Part shown: in pieces, positions 27,509 through 39,086 of the stretch
Layout of the letters: every line of letters starts with the position of its first letter
Numbering within the stretch: the first letter of the stretch is position 1
Origin: Pterois miles
Taxonomy: Eukaryota; Chordata; Actinopteri; Perciformes; Scorpaenidae
Assembly (NCBI GenBank): GCA_947000775.1
Contig: CAMQGK010000328.1
Span: 2,885,501-2,949,500 of the forward strand
Direction: 5' to 3'
DNA: 64,000 nt
The notes under the pieces: generated by a model
Told to the model about the DNA's origin: nothing
The model's input: the letters and a program-made list of their open reading frames with translations, nothing else
Databases searched by the model: none
Translations under genes and position numbers: made by a program

Positions 27509-28675
27509 AAAGTTTAAAGTATTTGACTTTCCAATGACAGATCAGTGTCCTGTTCCGATGTGGGAATAAAGTTTGGTAATCAGAGGAAACAGAGAGGAAC
27601 TAAAGACCAATCCAAACAGCGTAGGGTTTGACTGGAAGGTGTTAAAGGACTCTCCCAGTGTGCAGGATGTTTATAACAGAGGATGTTGTGGTTGAGACCA
27701 GTTCAAACCTCGTGAGTCACATGATTTTAACCGATCCGATCACCGCTTTACATTTTAGGACGAGCCTTGATTCTCAAAACACACACTCTTCTGATAATAC
27801 TGTTATTGTGGCCCTGAGCTGTCTGGTAACGTGCACACTGATAACCTGCTGCTGTGAGGATCTGTTCAGCTGTTTATCTTCTGCAGAAGGCATCTCCTGT
27901 CAAACTTTGACTTTCAAATGAGCGCCTCTGTGGATTTGTTGCTAAAATCAAATCCAGGGTGCGACAGAAACCTGCTGCTTCTCCAAAAGAAAGGAGGTCA
28001 GCGAAACTCAGATGTGCCAAGCTGGCCTCTGAATTTATCAGGTGGGGATGAGAAAAGGCCAACATAAAGATAAGAGATGATAAGAGCGTACAACTGAGAG
28101 AGAGCATTGCTAGATAGTCTGGGAATGTGAGGATGATAAAGACGGAGAGCGTTGTGCGACCTGGACGTGAGATTTAGAAATGGAAACCAGGAAAAGGGAA
28201 GCGGGAGTGTTTTTGTCGCTCAGTTAATGAAGAAGTGAAAAAGAGCGAGTGGCTGACGAGAAGTGGATGAATAGCTGAAGAGGAATGAGGAGCATTAGTT
28301 ACTACTGCATTTAACAACAGATACGAGAGAGTAAGCGCTGAGCGTTCAGTCATGTACAAGCACTTTACATTCTTGACCTCCTCTGTTTTATTGGTCCCAT
28401 CACAGCAGAAAGGAACCCATTTATAAGCACACATTTCAGTTTGTGAGACCATGTTTTTGTTTTCGCTCTACATTTCAGAGGGAAAAATGGGCCCAGTTGG
28501 GAGCCACTGCTTTACAGGATCACACTTTCAATGGGAGACAAAGAAATGAAACATTGGGCAGGGAATATTTATTATATTTTATATTATTCACTTGATGACT
28601 TGTCAGGAAACCACACCAAAGGGGCTTAGAGTGAAAGTAAAGGCAGACTCTGAAAGCTTTGCGATCCCTGCCTGC
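27509..28675. other. Intergenic DNA, nothing recognised
   Basis: Short open frames on both strands show no splice context or domain. No clear repeat boundary was seen. Confidence 0.5.
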
Positions 28676-28905
28676 ATTGGGCGAAGGCGGTTCACCCTGG
28701 ACAGGTCGCCAGTCCATCGCAGGGCACATAGAGACAGACAAGCATTCACGCTCACATCCACACCTACGAACAGTTCAGAGTCATCAGTTAACCTGCATGT
28801 CTTTGGACTGTGGGAGGAAGCCGGAGCACCCGCAGAAAACCCACACAAACCTGTGACCCTCTTGCTGTGAGGTGACAGCACTAACCACTGCACCACCGTG
28901 TAATC
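28676..28905 (-). mobile_element. tRNA-derived SINE-like element, 5'-deleted
   Basis: The body (cgccagtccatcgcagggca, cacctacgaacagttcagag) and the tRNA-like head (ctgtgaggtgacagcactaa) are in minus orientation. Part of the B-box region is deleted compared with the copy at 17745-18113. Confidence 0.8.
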
Positions 28906-29089
28906 ATGCTACACGTGTAACAGAAATATATAGGAACAGTTTACTCTAGTTTAACCGAATATAACTCAACTCATGAGAAAGTTACTTATATGAGCTAAAC
29001 TTCATGTGCACACAGTTACACACAGACAGGCCTTTCCCCATCCCAGCCTAAAACAAATGCATTTATAGACCCCTCAATCGACAGCAATG

Positions 29090-29285
29090 GCTTAAAAACC
29101 ATGATAGGGATGACCAAAAAACCAAGATGACAATGGGCAAAAACCAAAATGGTGACAGCCAAAAACTAAGATTTTGACAGCCAAACTCCAAGATGGCGAT
29201 GACCGAAATCCAAGATGGTGACAAACCATTTTGACCATCGTCATGATGGTCAAAATCCATGACGGCGACATTACTAATTCTTTTA
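29090..29285. repeat. Degenerate ~20-bp tandem repeat (CCAAGATGGCGAC-like)
   Basis: Units such as aaaaccaagatgacaatgg and ctccaagatggcgatgac repeat about nine times with decay. A sister array is at 32345-32530. Confidence 0.75.
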
Positions 29286-30094
29286 TCTGTCACATATCCA
29301 CAGCAGGAAGCAGCCAGTCTAACGTCTAAAAGAAAACCACTGATCAATGACAGATGAACAAAGATAGATCTCATTCAATTTCTGTTTATTTTGAGGCATT
29401 TACACACATATATGGAAGCCTTGACAGGCAAGTAAAAATTTGTTTTCTCTTTGGTGGTCCAGTTTCAGAGTCTGCTCTGAATTATTTTCTCTCCTGTGTT
29501 TATGACTTAACAACAGGTGAAAAAAAGGTTTTGCCAGGATAATCTTTCAAAGTTACTTTTTACTTATTTTACTTACTTTACTTTTTAACTTTTTTTCTGA
29601 GCAACAAGTTAAGTTTCTATTTTTCATCTCTTTTATCTTTGATTGTTTAGTGTTTTTTTTAAGTGTGTGTTGCTGTAATACTCATTTCAGCCACAAGAGG
29701 CAGCAGTGCATCACTACTCCATTGCTGTATCTCAATTCACGTACTTCTGTACCTGCACTTGTTATTTTGAGAGCATTCACACTGTAAGGCAAGTGATATT
29801 TTTTTTTCCTGCTGATTCATTTTCTGACCTAAATGATTTTCTCGCTTTGTTTAAAAACTAGACTCACGTTATTAATCTGCGTCACTTGCTGTCAAATAAT
29901 GCGGCGGGTGGGTTTAAACTGGAGTTAGTGGAAAGCCCAGTTTGTTACATGCTGTTGCTAAAGGGTGTCTTCGTGTGTCGGTTTCTGATGATGGCAGGTG
30001 CTCACTAAATGGCAATATTTGACGAGTTGGGAGTGAGACCGGGTTGGTAGGAACCCTGTGCACTGATGGGAAAAAAGGATCTTAGTAAGACTGG

Positions 30095-30777
30095 TGTTAC
30101 GTGCCAGACAGGGCCTAAGTAGTTGTTGTGTTTGCCCTTCCTTTTTTACTTTCTCTCTCCCCCTCCATTGTGGTTCTCTCCAGGTCCTCCAGGCCCTGTG
30201 CCATGTCATGCAGTCCATAGGTCCCTTCAGGTGTGGAGTTGGCCAATCAGCACCGATAAGAGTTTTCAATAAAAGGGGCCTGCCTTCTGAATTCATTCCC
30301 TTTGGTCTTGTTTGGCCATGCTCTCTGTCTGCTGAGTTTTGTTGCCTTGTTTGAGCTTGAAAAATGTGTTAAAGATATTACAAACAGGCCTGTGGTGGGA
30401 GGCGGAGGACTGAAGGTAAGCCGGATACCCTTTGCACTTGTCATTCACGTTGTTGTATTTTTTTGGTATAGAAACACTAGGTTACAGGTTGGTGCCACTT
30501 TTGTGTTCATTTTGAAGGTCTTTTTTAGATAAGCGATTCAAGTGTTGTTTTTGTGGGTTTGTGTGAGAGCAAATAGGCCTAGTTTTGTTTGATTAGTTTC
30601 TTTTTATTTGGCACAACCACTTTGTCCCATCCTCCCCCACCCTTATTTGTGAACCTTTGTGATGATTTGATTATTGTGTTAATAAAGCACCCTTTTTTTT
30701 TCCTTCAACTTTAACCCCCATCTTCTTTTGATTGTTGTGTATTTGTCTCTTGTATTTATATAAAAGGGGACATACCA
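30095..30777 (+). mobile_element. LTR of an LTR retrotransposon or retrovirus-like element
   Basis: The ends TGTTACGTGCC and GGGACATACCA form an imperfect inverted terminal repeat. The interior has a CCAAT box (ggccaatcagcac near 30240), a TATA-like caataaaagg near 30267 and an AATAAA near 30679. The primer-binding site follows directly. No second LTR was found within the window, so the element is truncated. Confidence 0.65.
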
Positions 30778-31060
30778 CCATTGGGGGCTCATCCGGGATC
30801 CCTTTTCCCCCTGAGCTACATTACAATCAAAATTAGTGGATCACTGTAGTTGTGGCATTACATGGTAAGCATGAGTTTCGATTTGCAGGATTTCATTGGT
30901 AATCCTAGTTTTGAAAAAGTTGATTCTTGCCACAAGGATGATTTATTGTGTGTTGCAACACACTTGAAAAAACTGTTGTTAAATAAATCAGTTGAGTTGA
31001 ATGTCCCTGTTAACCCTGCCCAGTCCAGGGCTGAGGCTTCTGCTGGACCAAAACTTTTTT
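30778..31060 (+). pseudogene. Primer-binding site and truncated gag-like start of an LTR element
   Basis: Bases 30782-30799 (tgggggctcatccgggat) match the 18-base site complementary to tRNA-Pro with one mismatch. An open frame then starts MSFDLQDFIGNPSFEKVDSC and continues about 60 residues in the style of fish gypsy/retrovirus-like gag N-termini before ordinary sequence takes over. No protease, reverse transcriptase or integrase is present. Confidence 0.55.
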
Positions 31061-31865
31061 TTTTTTTAACCTCTTCTTTTCTTTCCTGCCTCTCAGGGCC
31101 TCAGTACATCTGGTCTCTGCTGCAAACAGAACCAGAAACCCATGTTGTCTCTTGTCCTCTAACAGGCCACACAGACGGCTACTCAGAGGTACATTTCTTG
31201 GGAATTGTGATGAGAGAAAATGTGTACATTTGTGTGTGTGGAGAGAGGATTTACAGTCATGCCAGCAGCTTGCACTGCACATGCATGGCTTCCTCACAAC
31301 ACTCAGATTGAGTAAGAGCCGCTGCTGTCTTCCCGTTAATGGCATTAACAACAGTGGGGGGTGGAAATCGGCGATGGGGGCAATCACTGGGACATCAAGG
31401 CTCTCCCAGAAATCGATGCCAGATGACAATAAGCAGCTCCACATGTGCTTCACGCAAACGCAAACAGTCACAACTCAGACTGGAGCGCATTGCACAAGAT
31501 AAAAACACTCACATACTGACACATTCTGCTGCTCACACGCAACTCGCTCTGAGCACTGTGTTTTACGGTGGGAGGTGATCTGGCTGGGATCATTCAGCTG
31601 TTGACTGGGTCTTCTCTCCAAACACACTGGTCAGTATGTTCACGCCCTCATCCATAAATCAGTCCGGAGCACTTCTGCTTTTCCTCCATTGTTGTCTTGG
31701 GATCCGCAGTACATTTCCTTTTCCTCATTTTCCTCCTAAAATAGAACTTCCACTTTGACAGTTTTTAGAAACAGATCACTCCTCTTTTTTTCATTATGAG
31801 CCTCTAATTTCATCAGCAGCACTGGCACATTATTTATCGCAAAATGATATTCAGATGTTGGTTTG
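31061..31865. other. Intergenic DNA, nothing recognised
   Basis: Two overlapping open frames on opposite strands (about 31010-31500) have no domain, splice or codon support. Confidence 0.45.
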
Positions 31866-32230
31866 TGGTGCTGTTTAGCTCAGTGGGTTACCTGCAAGTC
31901 TGAAAAGTGAAGCCAATGCTGAAGTGACTTAAACCTGCATTCTTTCTAACAGCCAGCAGGGGGCGACTCCTCTGGTTGCAAAAATTAGTCTGATTTTATA
32001 GAAGTCTATGAGAAAATGAGCCTACTTCTCACTTGATTAATTACCTCAGTAAACATTGTAAACATGAGTTTATGGTCTCAATCTCTAGTTTCAAGTCTTC
32101 TTCAATACAGTATGATGTTTAGTAAATTATGGTCCCATTTAGAGTCAAATAGACCATAAAACAGGGGATGCTTTAGGGCGGGGCTACCTTGTGACTGACA
32201 GGTCGCTACCACGGCATTGTCTGGTCTGGG
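31866..32230 (+). repeat. Fish interspersed repeat with CCAGCAGGGGGCGACTCC box
   Basis: It contains ccagcagggggcgactcctc and tttatagaagtctatgagaa, ending around ctttagggcggggctacctt. This block is widespread in teleost genomes; it also includes a CTCF-like core (ccagcagggggcg). Confidence 0.65.
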
Positions 32231-32344
32231 AGTTGTCTGTGTTTTCATAATAACTTTAATTCTTTCACATTGTGTTTTCAGTTCATCAATTCAGTGATCA
32301 AGTGGTGCTTAGCTACACCCGCTCATGTCACTTCTAGTCGTAAA

Positions 32345-32530
32345 AAAACAAAATGGTGACGGCCAAAAACCAAGATGGAGATTGCCAAAAACCAAGACGC
32401 GTTGACCAAAAACCAAGCTGGAGATGGCAACAAAACCAAGCTAACGACACCCAAAAATCAAGATGGCGATGGCCTAAAATCATGATGGCAACCACAAAAA
32501 AATCCAAGATGATGAGATCACTAATTCTTC
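32345..32530. repeat. Degenerate ~20-bp tandem repeat, second array
   Basis: Units like aaaaccaagatggagattgcc repeat about nine times. It is followed by ctaattcttcctgcccatcg, the same module that occurs at 43778-44005, so the array is part of a larger element. Confidence 0.75.
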
Positions 32531-32800
32531 CTGCCCATCGTCCACCATGTTTCTTTACACTAAAGTCACATTTGATTGTGAGATTTTGAGAAATTTCCAT
32601 GTTTTTTTTTTTAGTCGGGACTCTTGTTGTTCATGAATGAATCTGCTAGTGTGTGGTGTTGTTTTAGCCAAATCATTGCTCTCCACACACTATAGGAACA
32701 AAACCGATCAATTGAGAACATGTCGTTATGTGTGGGCTCTCACGTTTTACACACCTGGTAAGATGTGAGACGTCCGTCAGTGTGGGCCAGCACTGATTGA
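32531..32800 (+). repeat. Dispersed repeat module shared with 43778-44005
   Basis: Phrases ctaattcttcctgcccatcg, ggaacaaaaccgatcaattg and gtgtgggccagcactg have counterparts in the same order at 43778-44005. Confidence 0.75.
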
Positions 32801-33734
32801 CTAAGATGGAGCAGCAATGACAATGACAGCCATGTCTGGCTCCTCTTTGGTTCAGACAGCCCAGTTCAGCAGCCCAGTGAGAGGGTGAATCCAGCAACAA
32901 ATATCAGCTCTTGTCTTTGTTTTACGGGTCTGAACCTGAAGTTCAGGATGAACTTTGTCTCATAATGAAAATGAACGAAGAGGAGGAAACAACAGGAAGA
33001 CTGTACCAAGACCAGAGAATGGAGCAGGATTGAAGAGACTGTTTCCTGTTTACACAGCGTGTGGCGGTTAGCGTGTGAGGCATGACAGGCGTGTCTGATC
33101 AACACGTACAGCCTGCTTTCCTTATTAGGCGACTGTGTGTTCCAGCGATCATAGTTTCCACTTTGTTACAGCAAGGCCTCTCTCCATTCTCTTTATTTCC
33201 TCTCAGCGTCACACACAGCTGCTGCTGACCTGGAGGCTGAGTTTGCTGTCGTCACGGCAACGAGGATGATGACTGGACCTGCATGCCTTCAACACCTGTG
33301 TCTCGTTGTCAATCCAGGGTGACCAGCAGGCCACAGCAATCTAAGGTCTGAAATGAAATTACATTATATGGCAGTTTTCATTCAGCAGCAGGGTTTATCT
33401 ACCTATTGATCGATAAGATCCATTCAGAGATGATGGCAACACTGAAAATGACTGTGGCAATATCTTGGTTGGTTTTCTTGGATCAATAGTTAACTTTATG
33501 GCTTTGAAGGTATAGTATTATATATGAGTCAGTTTCACTGACTGTTTGATCAGCTGTGGTCCTGCACCATTTCATACTGATGCTGTTGCAAAATTCTGTG
33601 TAATTTATTTGAATCTGCTGCAAAACTTTGAAAAATGCACAAGTTTGCAAAGTGCAATACAGTTTGTTTTTTATAAAGACCTCAAAGTAATGAGTAAAGA
33701 ACTTAATTTACAGCTGTGGACGCCACGTTAGTCA

Positions 33735-34390
33735 CACAAACTAACCGATCAATGCAGCGGTAGTTGTTGGAGACCCCCGGTGTACAATATAAGGTAACGC
33801 TGTAGTTTTAATCCTGACCCAAGCAAAGTATTTGATCAGTATTTTTATATCGTACCAGATCCCAAAGCTACAGCTCCGCTCTCAGCTTGCTTCAGCAACA
33901 CGCAACAGTAAAACTAACTGATGGAGAGTGATGGCATGAATAACTTTCTTTTCAGATCAGAAAGTCACACAATAACATAAGCAAACTAGCCGATCGATGC
34001 AGCGGTAAACAAGCAACTTCTGTGTTCTGAGAGGTAAAATTACTGTTTTTGTGAATGGAGTCTGGTGGCTTTGGAGAGACCAATATAACGGCTTCAGTTC
34101 CCATCAGAAAGGGCACAGAGCGACTTTGTTTTATCAAATTTCTGTACATTTTCTTTAAACCTTTAGTGAGCTACTTGTTGGAGATCCCTTTGTCTACAGT
34201 ATAAACTCTGCAGATGTAATCCTGACTTAATCAGTCAGTCAATCAATGTATTTGATCAGTTACTTATATATCGTATGAGATCACAAAGTTACAGCCTCTG
34301 TCTCAGCTCACTCCACCAACATGTGACAGTAAAACTAAGGGATGGAAAATGATGGCATTAATAACTTTTCTTTCCTTTTTCTTTTCCTTT
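33735..34390 (+). repeat. Direct duplication (~420 bp apart) enclosing a foldback-family copy
   Basis: The block from tgttggagacccccggtgta to gatggcatgaataactttct (33767-33950) recurs at 34181-34370. Between them, 33955-34125 is a foldback-family fragment (gcaacttctgtgttctgaga, gaatggagtctggtgg). Confidence 0.75.
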
Positions 34391-35259
34391 TCTGGTTTCA
34401 CAGTGAGAGACGTAACAGCCTGTTGTGTAAATAAATCTGCTCTCAGATCATCGGCCTGAAACAAAGAAGCAGCGAACCAGCTGAATTGTCTCTGCTGCCA
34501 TCAGGACGTCGTGTTATGTTTTACCTGCTTTGTCAAACCATTCAACATCATTCATCCCCTCTGCTGTCCCATGTTTAAATGTGTTTCTTTTTTATCATCA
34601 TTGTGTAGAAATTTATTCCACATTTTAGCTCCTTGTTGTTTTCTCTGCGTACAAGCTGCTTGTAAGTAATCGTTGCCATTGTTTTCAATTAAAGTTACTG
34701 TAAAATTATATGAATATGCACACAACTTTTTATACAAGGCAGTAATCTGAAGGGGTTCATATACAGTATACAATATACTATTGTATAAGTATATACAGTA
34801 TTAAGGGAAAGCAGAAAGCAGCTGCTGAGCCTTATGTCTCTGTTAGTTACTTTTAAAGCAGATGAAAGTATTTCAGGCATTTCCTGTCATTCAGTAGAGG
34901 ACAGTTGGAAGGTGACAGGAAACATGGGGGGAGGCTGCTGTTGAGCCACCATCATGTATATCTGTTAACCACAAGGCCAGTAAGTTGTTGGTTCTGTCAT
35001 TCGTTAGTTTGTTATTTCATTGAAGCCATTAAAAGTACCTGGATGTCGTGCTGATTTGGTCCAGTCTGCATTGAACCAGTCTGCCTCACCTACTGTATCC
35101 CACAATGCAAAGCGCTTGAACAGTACAGGCTACAGTTACAACAACAACAGCAGCCAAAAAACGGCTTGTTTTTACATTTTTTGTAGCAATTTCATCACTA
35201 AATTCATCTCTTGAGATATTTGAGGCGATTAATGGCAGTTTTACAATATTAGATGGTGA
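34391..35259. other. Intergenic DNA, nothing recognised
   Basis: Unremarkable sequence with a short palindromic tatacagtatacaatatac stretch near 34760-34800. Confidence 0.45.
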
Positions 35260-35980
35260 ATCGACCATTTTCTCCAACGTTTTCAGAGTTTAGAAGCTGA
35301 ACAAAGACCGGTCTATAGACGAGAGGCTTTTATTTCCTTGTTGATGGATGGTTTGTTTAAATATCACAACATAAATGTCCATTATAGATTAACAGAAAGC
35401 TGTGTTTATCTGGCTTTTTGGAGTTGAAAAGCTCCACAATCACAGGGGTGTAGCTCGCTCGCCAGCTGGCCAGTGGGAAGAGGGAAGAGGAGGGAAAGAG
35501 CTGAATCTGATGGAGCAGAGAGATACCTGCTGAGACAACATGACCCTTTTTAACATTACTCTGATATCTGGACGGAGATCAGTCCACTGGTTTGTAGCTG
35601 GAACTGGAAAAGCAGCAAACTTTATATTTCCTGTCTCCCCTCGTTGAAGATACTCTTTGTCTTACATCACCGTGATGAAATGTGGCGCTAAACATGCAGT
35701 ATCTTATAAAGTAAACAAACATCCCTCATAAACAGTTGTAATTGTTGATAATATTACAACTTCGTTTTTTTGTCCAGTACTTTAAAAGCTGGTTTATAGG
35801 CTAAAACCTGGTCTAGCATGCTGCTAAAGACATCTAGTAACTGTCACATACTGCATACTACAGATGAATGCTGTATACAGCACTGTATACGGCATGTGTG
35901 TATGATGGTACATACTGTATACAGTATGTACTGTATACTGCGTTCAGTAGTACGTAGTAGGCGGTTTCGAATACAGTTAG
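35260..35980 (+). mobile_element. Left copy of an inverted pair of one transposable element
   Basis: Compared in reverse complement with 37366-37978 plus 39087-39330, the same blocks occur in order: aacgttttcagagttt, catccatcaacaagg (reverse), ccagtggactgatc (reverse), aaacctggtctagcatg, and a terminal gtagtaggcggtttcgaata. This copy lacks the Tc1 insertion found in its partner and has the intact target site near 35370. Confidence 0.8.
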
Positions 35981-36059
35981 AGTCTCAGAAAGAGATTTTT
36001 CTGGGGGAGGACCTGCAGACCCCCACTTTAGTTCGGAAATCCTCTCAAGGTTAACAAGC

Positions 36060-36381
36060 ATGGCCCCTGGTCTCCCCGAAATGACCTCTAACATCAACCA
36101 TTCATTCATTCACCTCCCACCACTGTCAGAACAGATAGACCCGCCCACTCTGTCAATCACTCCTCAGCTCCGCTCTCATTGGCTGCTCCTCTTGGTGCTG
36201 GAAGAAAGGGGGCGGGTACCTGGGCGCTCCTGCTGGCAGCAGCAGCACGCCCACCCGCGCCTCCTTTGTGTGAGAGCGGCAGCAGCAACAGCGGAGGAGG
36301 AGGAGGAGGAGGAGTAGGAGGTGGAGGAGGACCGAGCCGCACCCTTTCTGCTCCTCACTCAGCGCGGATCACTCCGCACAG
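36060..36381 (+). promoter_or_regulatory. lpar2: CpG-rich promoter and candidate 5'UTR exon, probably of lpar2
   Basis: An inverted CCAAT box (attgg, 36178-36182) and a GC box (gggggcgggt, 36208-36217) precede a GC-rich GGA-repeat leader that ends at a strong donor, CACAG/gtaaga, at 36381. There is no TATA box. The nearest downstream plus-strand acceptor that leads into a gene is at 47220, in the lpar2 start-codon exon. The link to lpar2 is inferred from position and strand. Another unrecognised gene could be driven instead. Confidence 0.5.
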
Positions 36382-37365
36382 GTAAGACCCGCTCAAACCA
36401 CCGGAAGTAGCGGAGGAGTCTAAACTCAGGTGGCGGAGGACGCGGAGCAGAAAGTTTGTGGGACGAAAAGAAAAGGAAGTCCTGGCATGGAGCCTCGACA
36501 GAAACCCAGCAAATAACCACAGTTTAATTTTAATAATACTATTGTCGTGTATTTCCTCCACCTTTGCGCTCCAGAGGGCGGTGAAAGGTGACTGCAGGTA
36601 CGACACGTTGTTTCTCAGCTCGACGCGGATCCGAGTTTACCTGACAAACAAGTTCACGCGAGACAGAAAGGTGAGTTCAGGCTTTTTTTCTCCCCCCTTT
36701 TTATTTCATTTTATTGACTTTATTAGAAGCGATGGGGTCCTCGTTGTTTCAAGCGCGTGGAGCTCTTTAACACGAGTCCTCCACAGAAACGCTGCTCTAT
36801 TTCTGCAGGTTGTATTTAACACCTCGGGTTCACATCTGGGTGTTACCGCAGCAGTAGGTGGCACAGAGGAGCCTACCTGTCCAGGTAGACACCAGTATGT
36901 GCTTTTATGTTTTACAGTGTGCAGGTGTTGCCAGTTTTTATGTTACCTGGACAATGTAATGCAGCCCAGTAGGTCCACAACAGCCCTGCAATAAACCCTG
37001 TACAGTGTCCAAAACACTCAAATGTGACTCTGTGTTTACCATTAAACAGTCACTTGTTGTTTTCAGTTATTTGATTTATCAGCAAATTGAGAAAATAGCA
37101 AGTTGATGTCTTTAAATTTCATTTCTCTGTAGTACAAACAGAGCCAGCTCCAGCCCTTTTGGATCCTCCCCACTCCCCCAGTTAAGGTTTTATTCTCATA
37201 AATAACTATTTATAATAATATAAATAAACAATTGGTCCCTGATATTGTTGGCTTAAAAGTGTTTTGTCAGTTTTACAACAATTTACAATTTTATTAACAA
37301 ATAAGTGGCCAGATGGATGAAGAAGAAGAGAGAGCGATACAGGGATGAAAAGTGTGTGGCTGTAT
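36382..37365. other. Possible alternative 5'UTR sequence, then intron
   Basis: Two more donor-like sites (GCAG/gtacga at about 36599 and AAAG/gtgagt at 36670) could give longer leader exons. The open frame at 36458-36994 crosses them and shows no known domain. No feature is clear from 36700 to 37365. Confidence 0.3.
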
Positions 37366-37978
37366 TCAAACACGCCTACTGCATACTACTGACAAATGCA
37401 GTATGTACTGTATACTACATACTGCGTTGATCAGTAGTACTCTGAAATGGTCAAAGTAATGTGTCATGCTAGACCAGGTTTTAACCTTAAACCAGCTCTT
37501 TAAGCACTAGACAAAAAAACAAACTCGTACTACTATTGTCATATGATCAAAAAATGCAACTTTGATTTTGTTGTTTGTTTACTTTATCAGATACTGCAGG
37601 TTTAAACTGTTTATTCTAACAGCTCATAGTGAAATAAGACAAACATGATCATCAATGAGGGCAGACGGTTAACATAAAACATTGATCCACATTTACTCAA
37701 ACTGCTTTTCCAGTTCCAGCTACAAACCAGTGGACTGATCTCCCTCCAGATATCAGAGTAATGTTAGAAAGTGTCATGTTGTCTCAGCAGGTATCGCTCT
37801 GCTTCATCAGATTCAGCTCTTTCCCTCCTCTTCCCTCGCCACTCTGCTGCTCTGTAGCCGCTCTCTGAGCGTTGCTGGCCGGCTGCCGAGCGAGCTACGC
37901 CCACGGGCAACTGTGGAGCTTTTCAACTCCGAAAAGGCAGATAAATACAGGTTCACTTTAATTTATAATGGACATTCA
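37366..37978 (-). mobile_element. Right copy of the inverted element pair, inner part
   Basis: Reverse complement of 35390-35980, from tgtattcaaacacgcctact at its end to aatttataatggacattca, where a Tc1-like element interrupts it. The remainder continues at 39087-39330. Confidence 0.8.
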
Positions 37979-39084
37979 CACTCACCGGCCGCTTTATTAG
38001 GTACACCTTGCTAGTAAAAGGCTGGACCCCTTTTTGCCTTCAGAGCTGCCTTAATTCTTCGTTGCATACTTTCAACAGGGTGTTGGAAATGTTCGTCAGA
38101 GATTTAGGTCCATATTGACATGATAGCATCACGCTGTTGCTGCAGATTTGTCGGCTGCACATCTATAATGTGAATCTCCCGTTCCACCACATCCCAAATG
38201 TGATCTATTGGGTTGAGATCTGGTGACTGTGGAGGCCAGTGGAGTACAGTGAATTCATTGGTATGTTCAAGAAACCAGTTTGAGATGATATGAGCTTTGT
38301 GACATGGTGCATTATCCTGCTGGAAGCAGCCGTCAGAAGATGGTCCACTGTGGTCATAAAGGGATGGACGTGGTCAGCAACAATACTCAGGTAGGCTGTG
38401 ACATTTAAACGATCCTCAACTGGTTCTAAGGAGCCCAAAGTGTGTCAGGAAAATATCCCCCACACCATTAAACCACCAGCAGCAGCCTGAACCGTTGATG
38501 CAAGGCAAGATGGATCCAGCTTTCATGGTGTTTACACTAAACTCTGACTTGCCGTCTGAATGTCGCAGCTGAAATCGAGACTCGTCAGACCAGGCGATGT
38601 TTTTCAGTCTTCGTTTGTCCAACTTTGGTGAGTCTGTGTGAATTGTAGTCTCAGTTTCCTGTCGTTAGCTGACAGGAGTGTCACTCGGTGTGGTCTTCTG
38701 CTGCTCTTCTTCAAGGTTCAACATGTTGTTCAGAGATGGTGCATTCATTGGTTGTAACGATGGTTATTTGAGTTTCTGTTGTCTTTCTATCATCAACCAG
38801 TCTGCCCATTCTCCTCTAAGCTCTCACATCAACAAGATATTGTCGCTGGATATTTTCTCTTTTTCAGACTGTTTTCTGCAAACGCTAGAGATGGTTGTGT
38901 GTGAAAATCCCAGTAGATCAGCAGTTTCTGAAATACTCAGACCAGCCAGTCTGGCACCAACGTTGTCACATTCAAAGTCACTTTAATCCCCTTTCTTCCC
39001 CATTCTGATGCTCGGTTTGAACTTCAGAAGGTTGTCTTGACCAAGCAATTGAACAGGTGTACCTATTTATGTGGCCAGTGAGTG
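37979..39084 (-). mobile_element. Tc1-like DNA transposon, decayed
   Basis: Terminal inverted repeats read cactcaccggccgctttatt on the left and, on the right, the complement ending tgtggccagtgagtg. The right flank is TA; the left flank is CA, a mutated TA duplication. Minus-strand transposase remnants include WSDESRFQL (first catalytic Asp) at about 38560-38590, VADHVHPFM near 38370 and DLNPID at about 38205, where the expected catalytic Glu is Asp. Frames are interrupted, so it is inactive. Confidence 0.88.
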
Positions 39085-39086
39085 TA

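Noticed and set aside
30850..31311. 153-residue open frame as a cellular gene
   Set aside because: Its start follows an LTR and primer-binding site and is gag-like; the later half is unrelated low-support sequence.
31866..31945. tRNA-like gctgtttagctcagtgggtt
   Set aside because: It has a D-arm-like phrase only, with no anticodon or T-arm; part of an interspersed repeat.
36458..36994. 178-residue open frame downstream of the promoter
   Set aside because: It crosses several donor-like sites, shows no domain and has no coding-type composition; more likely leader and intron.
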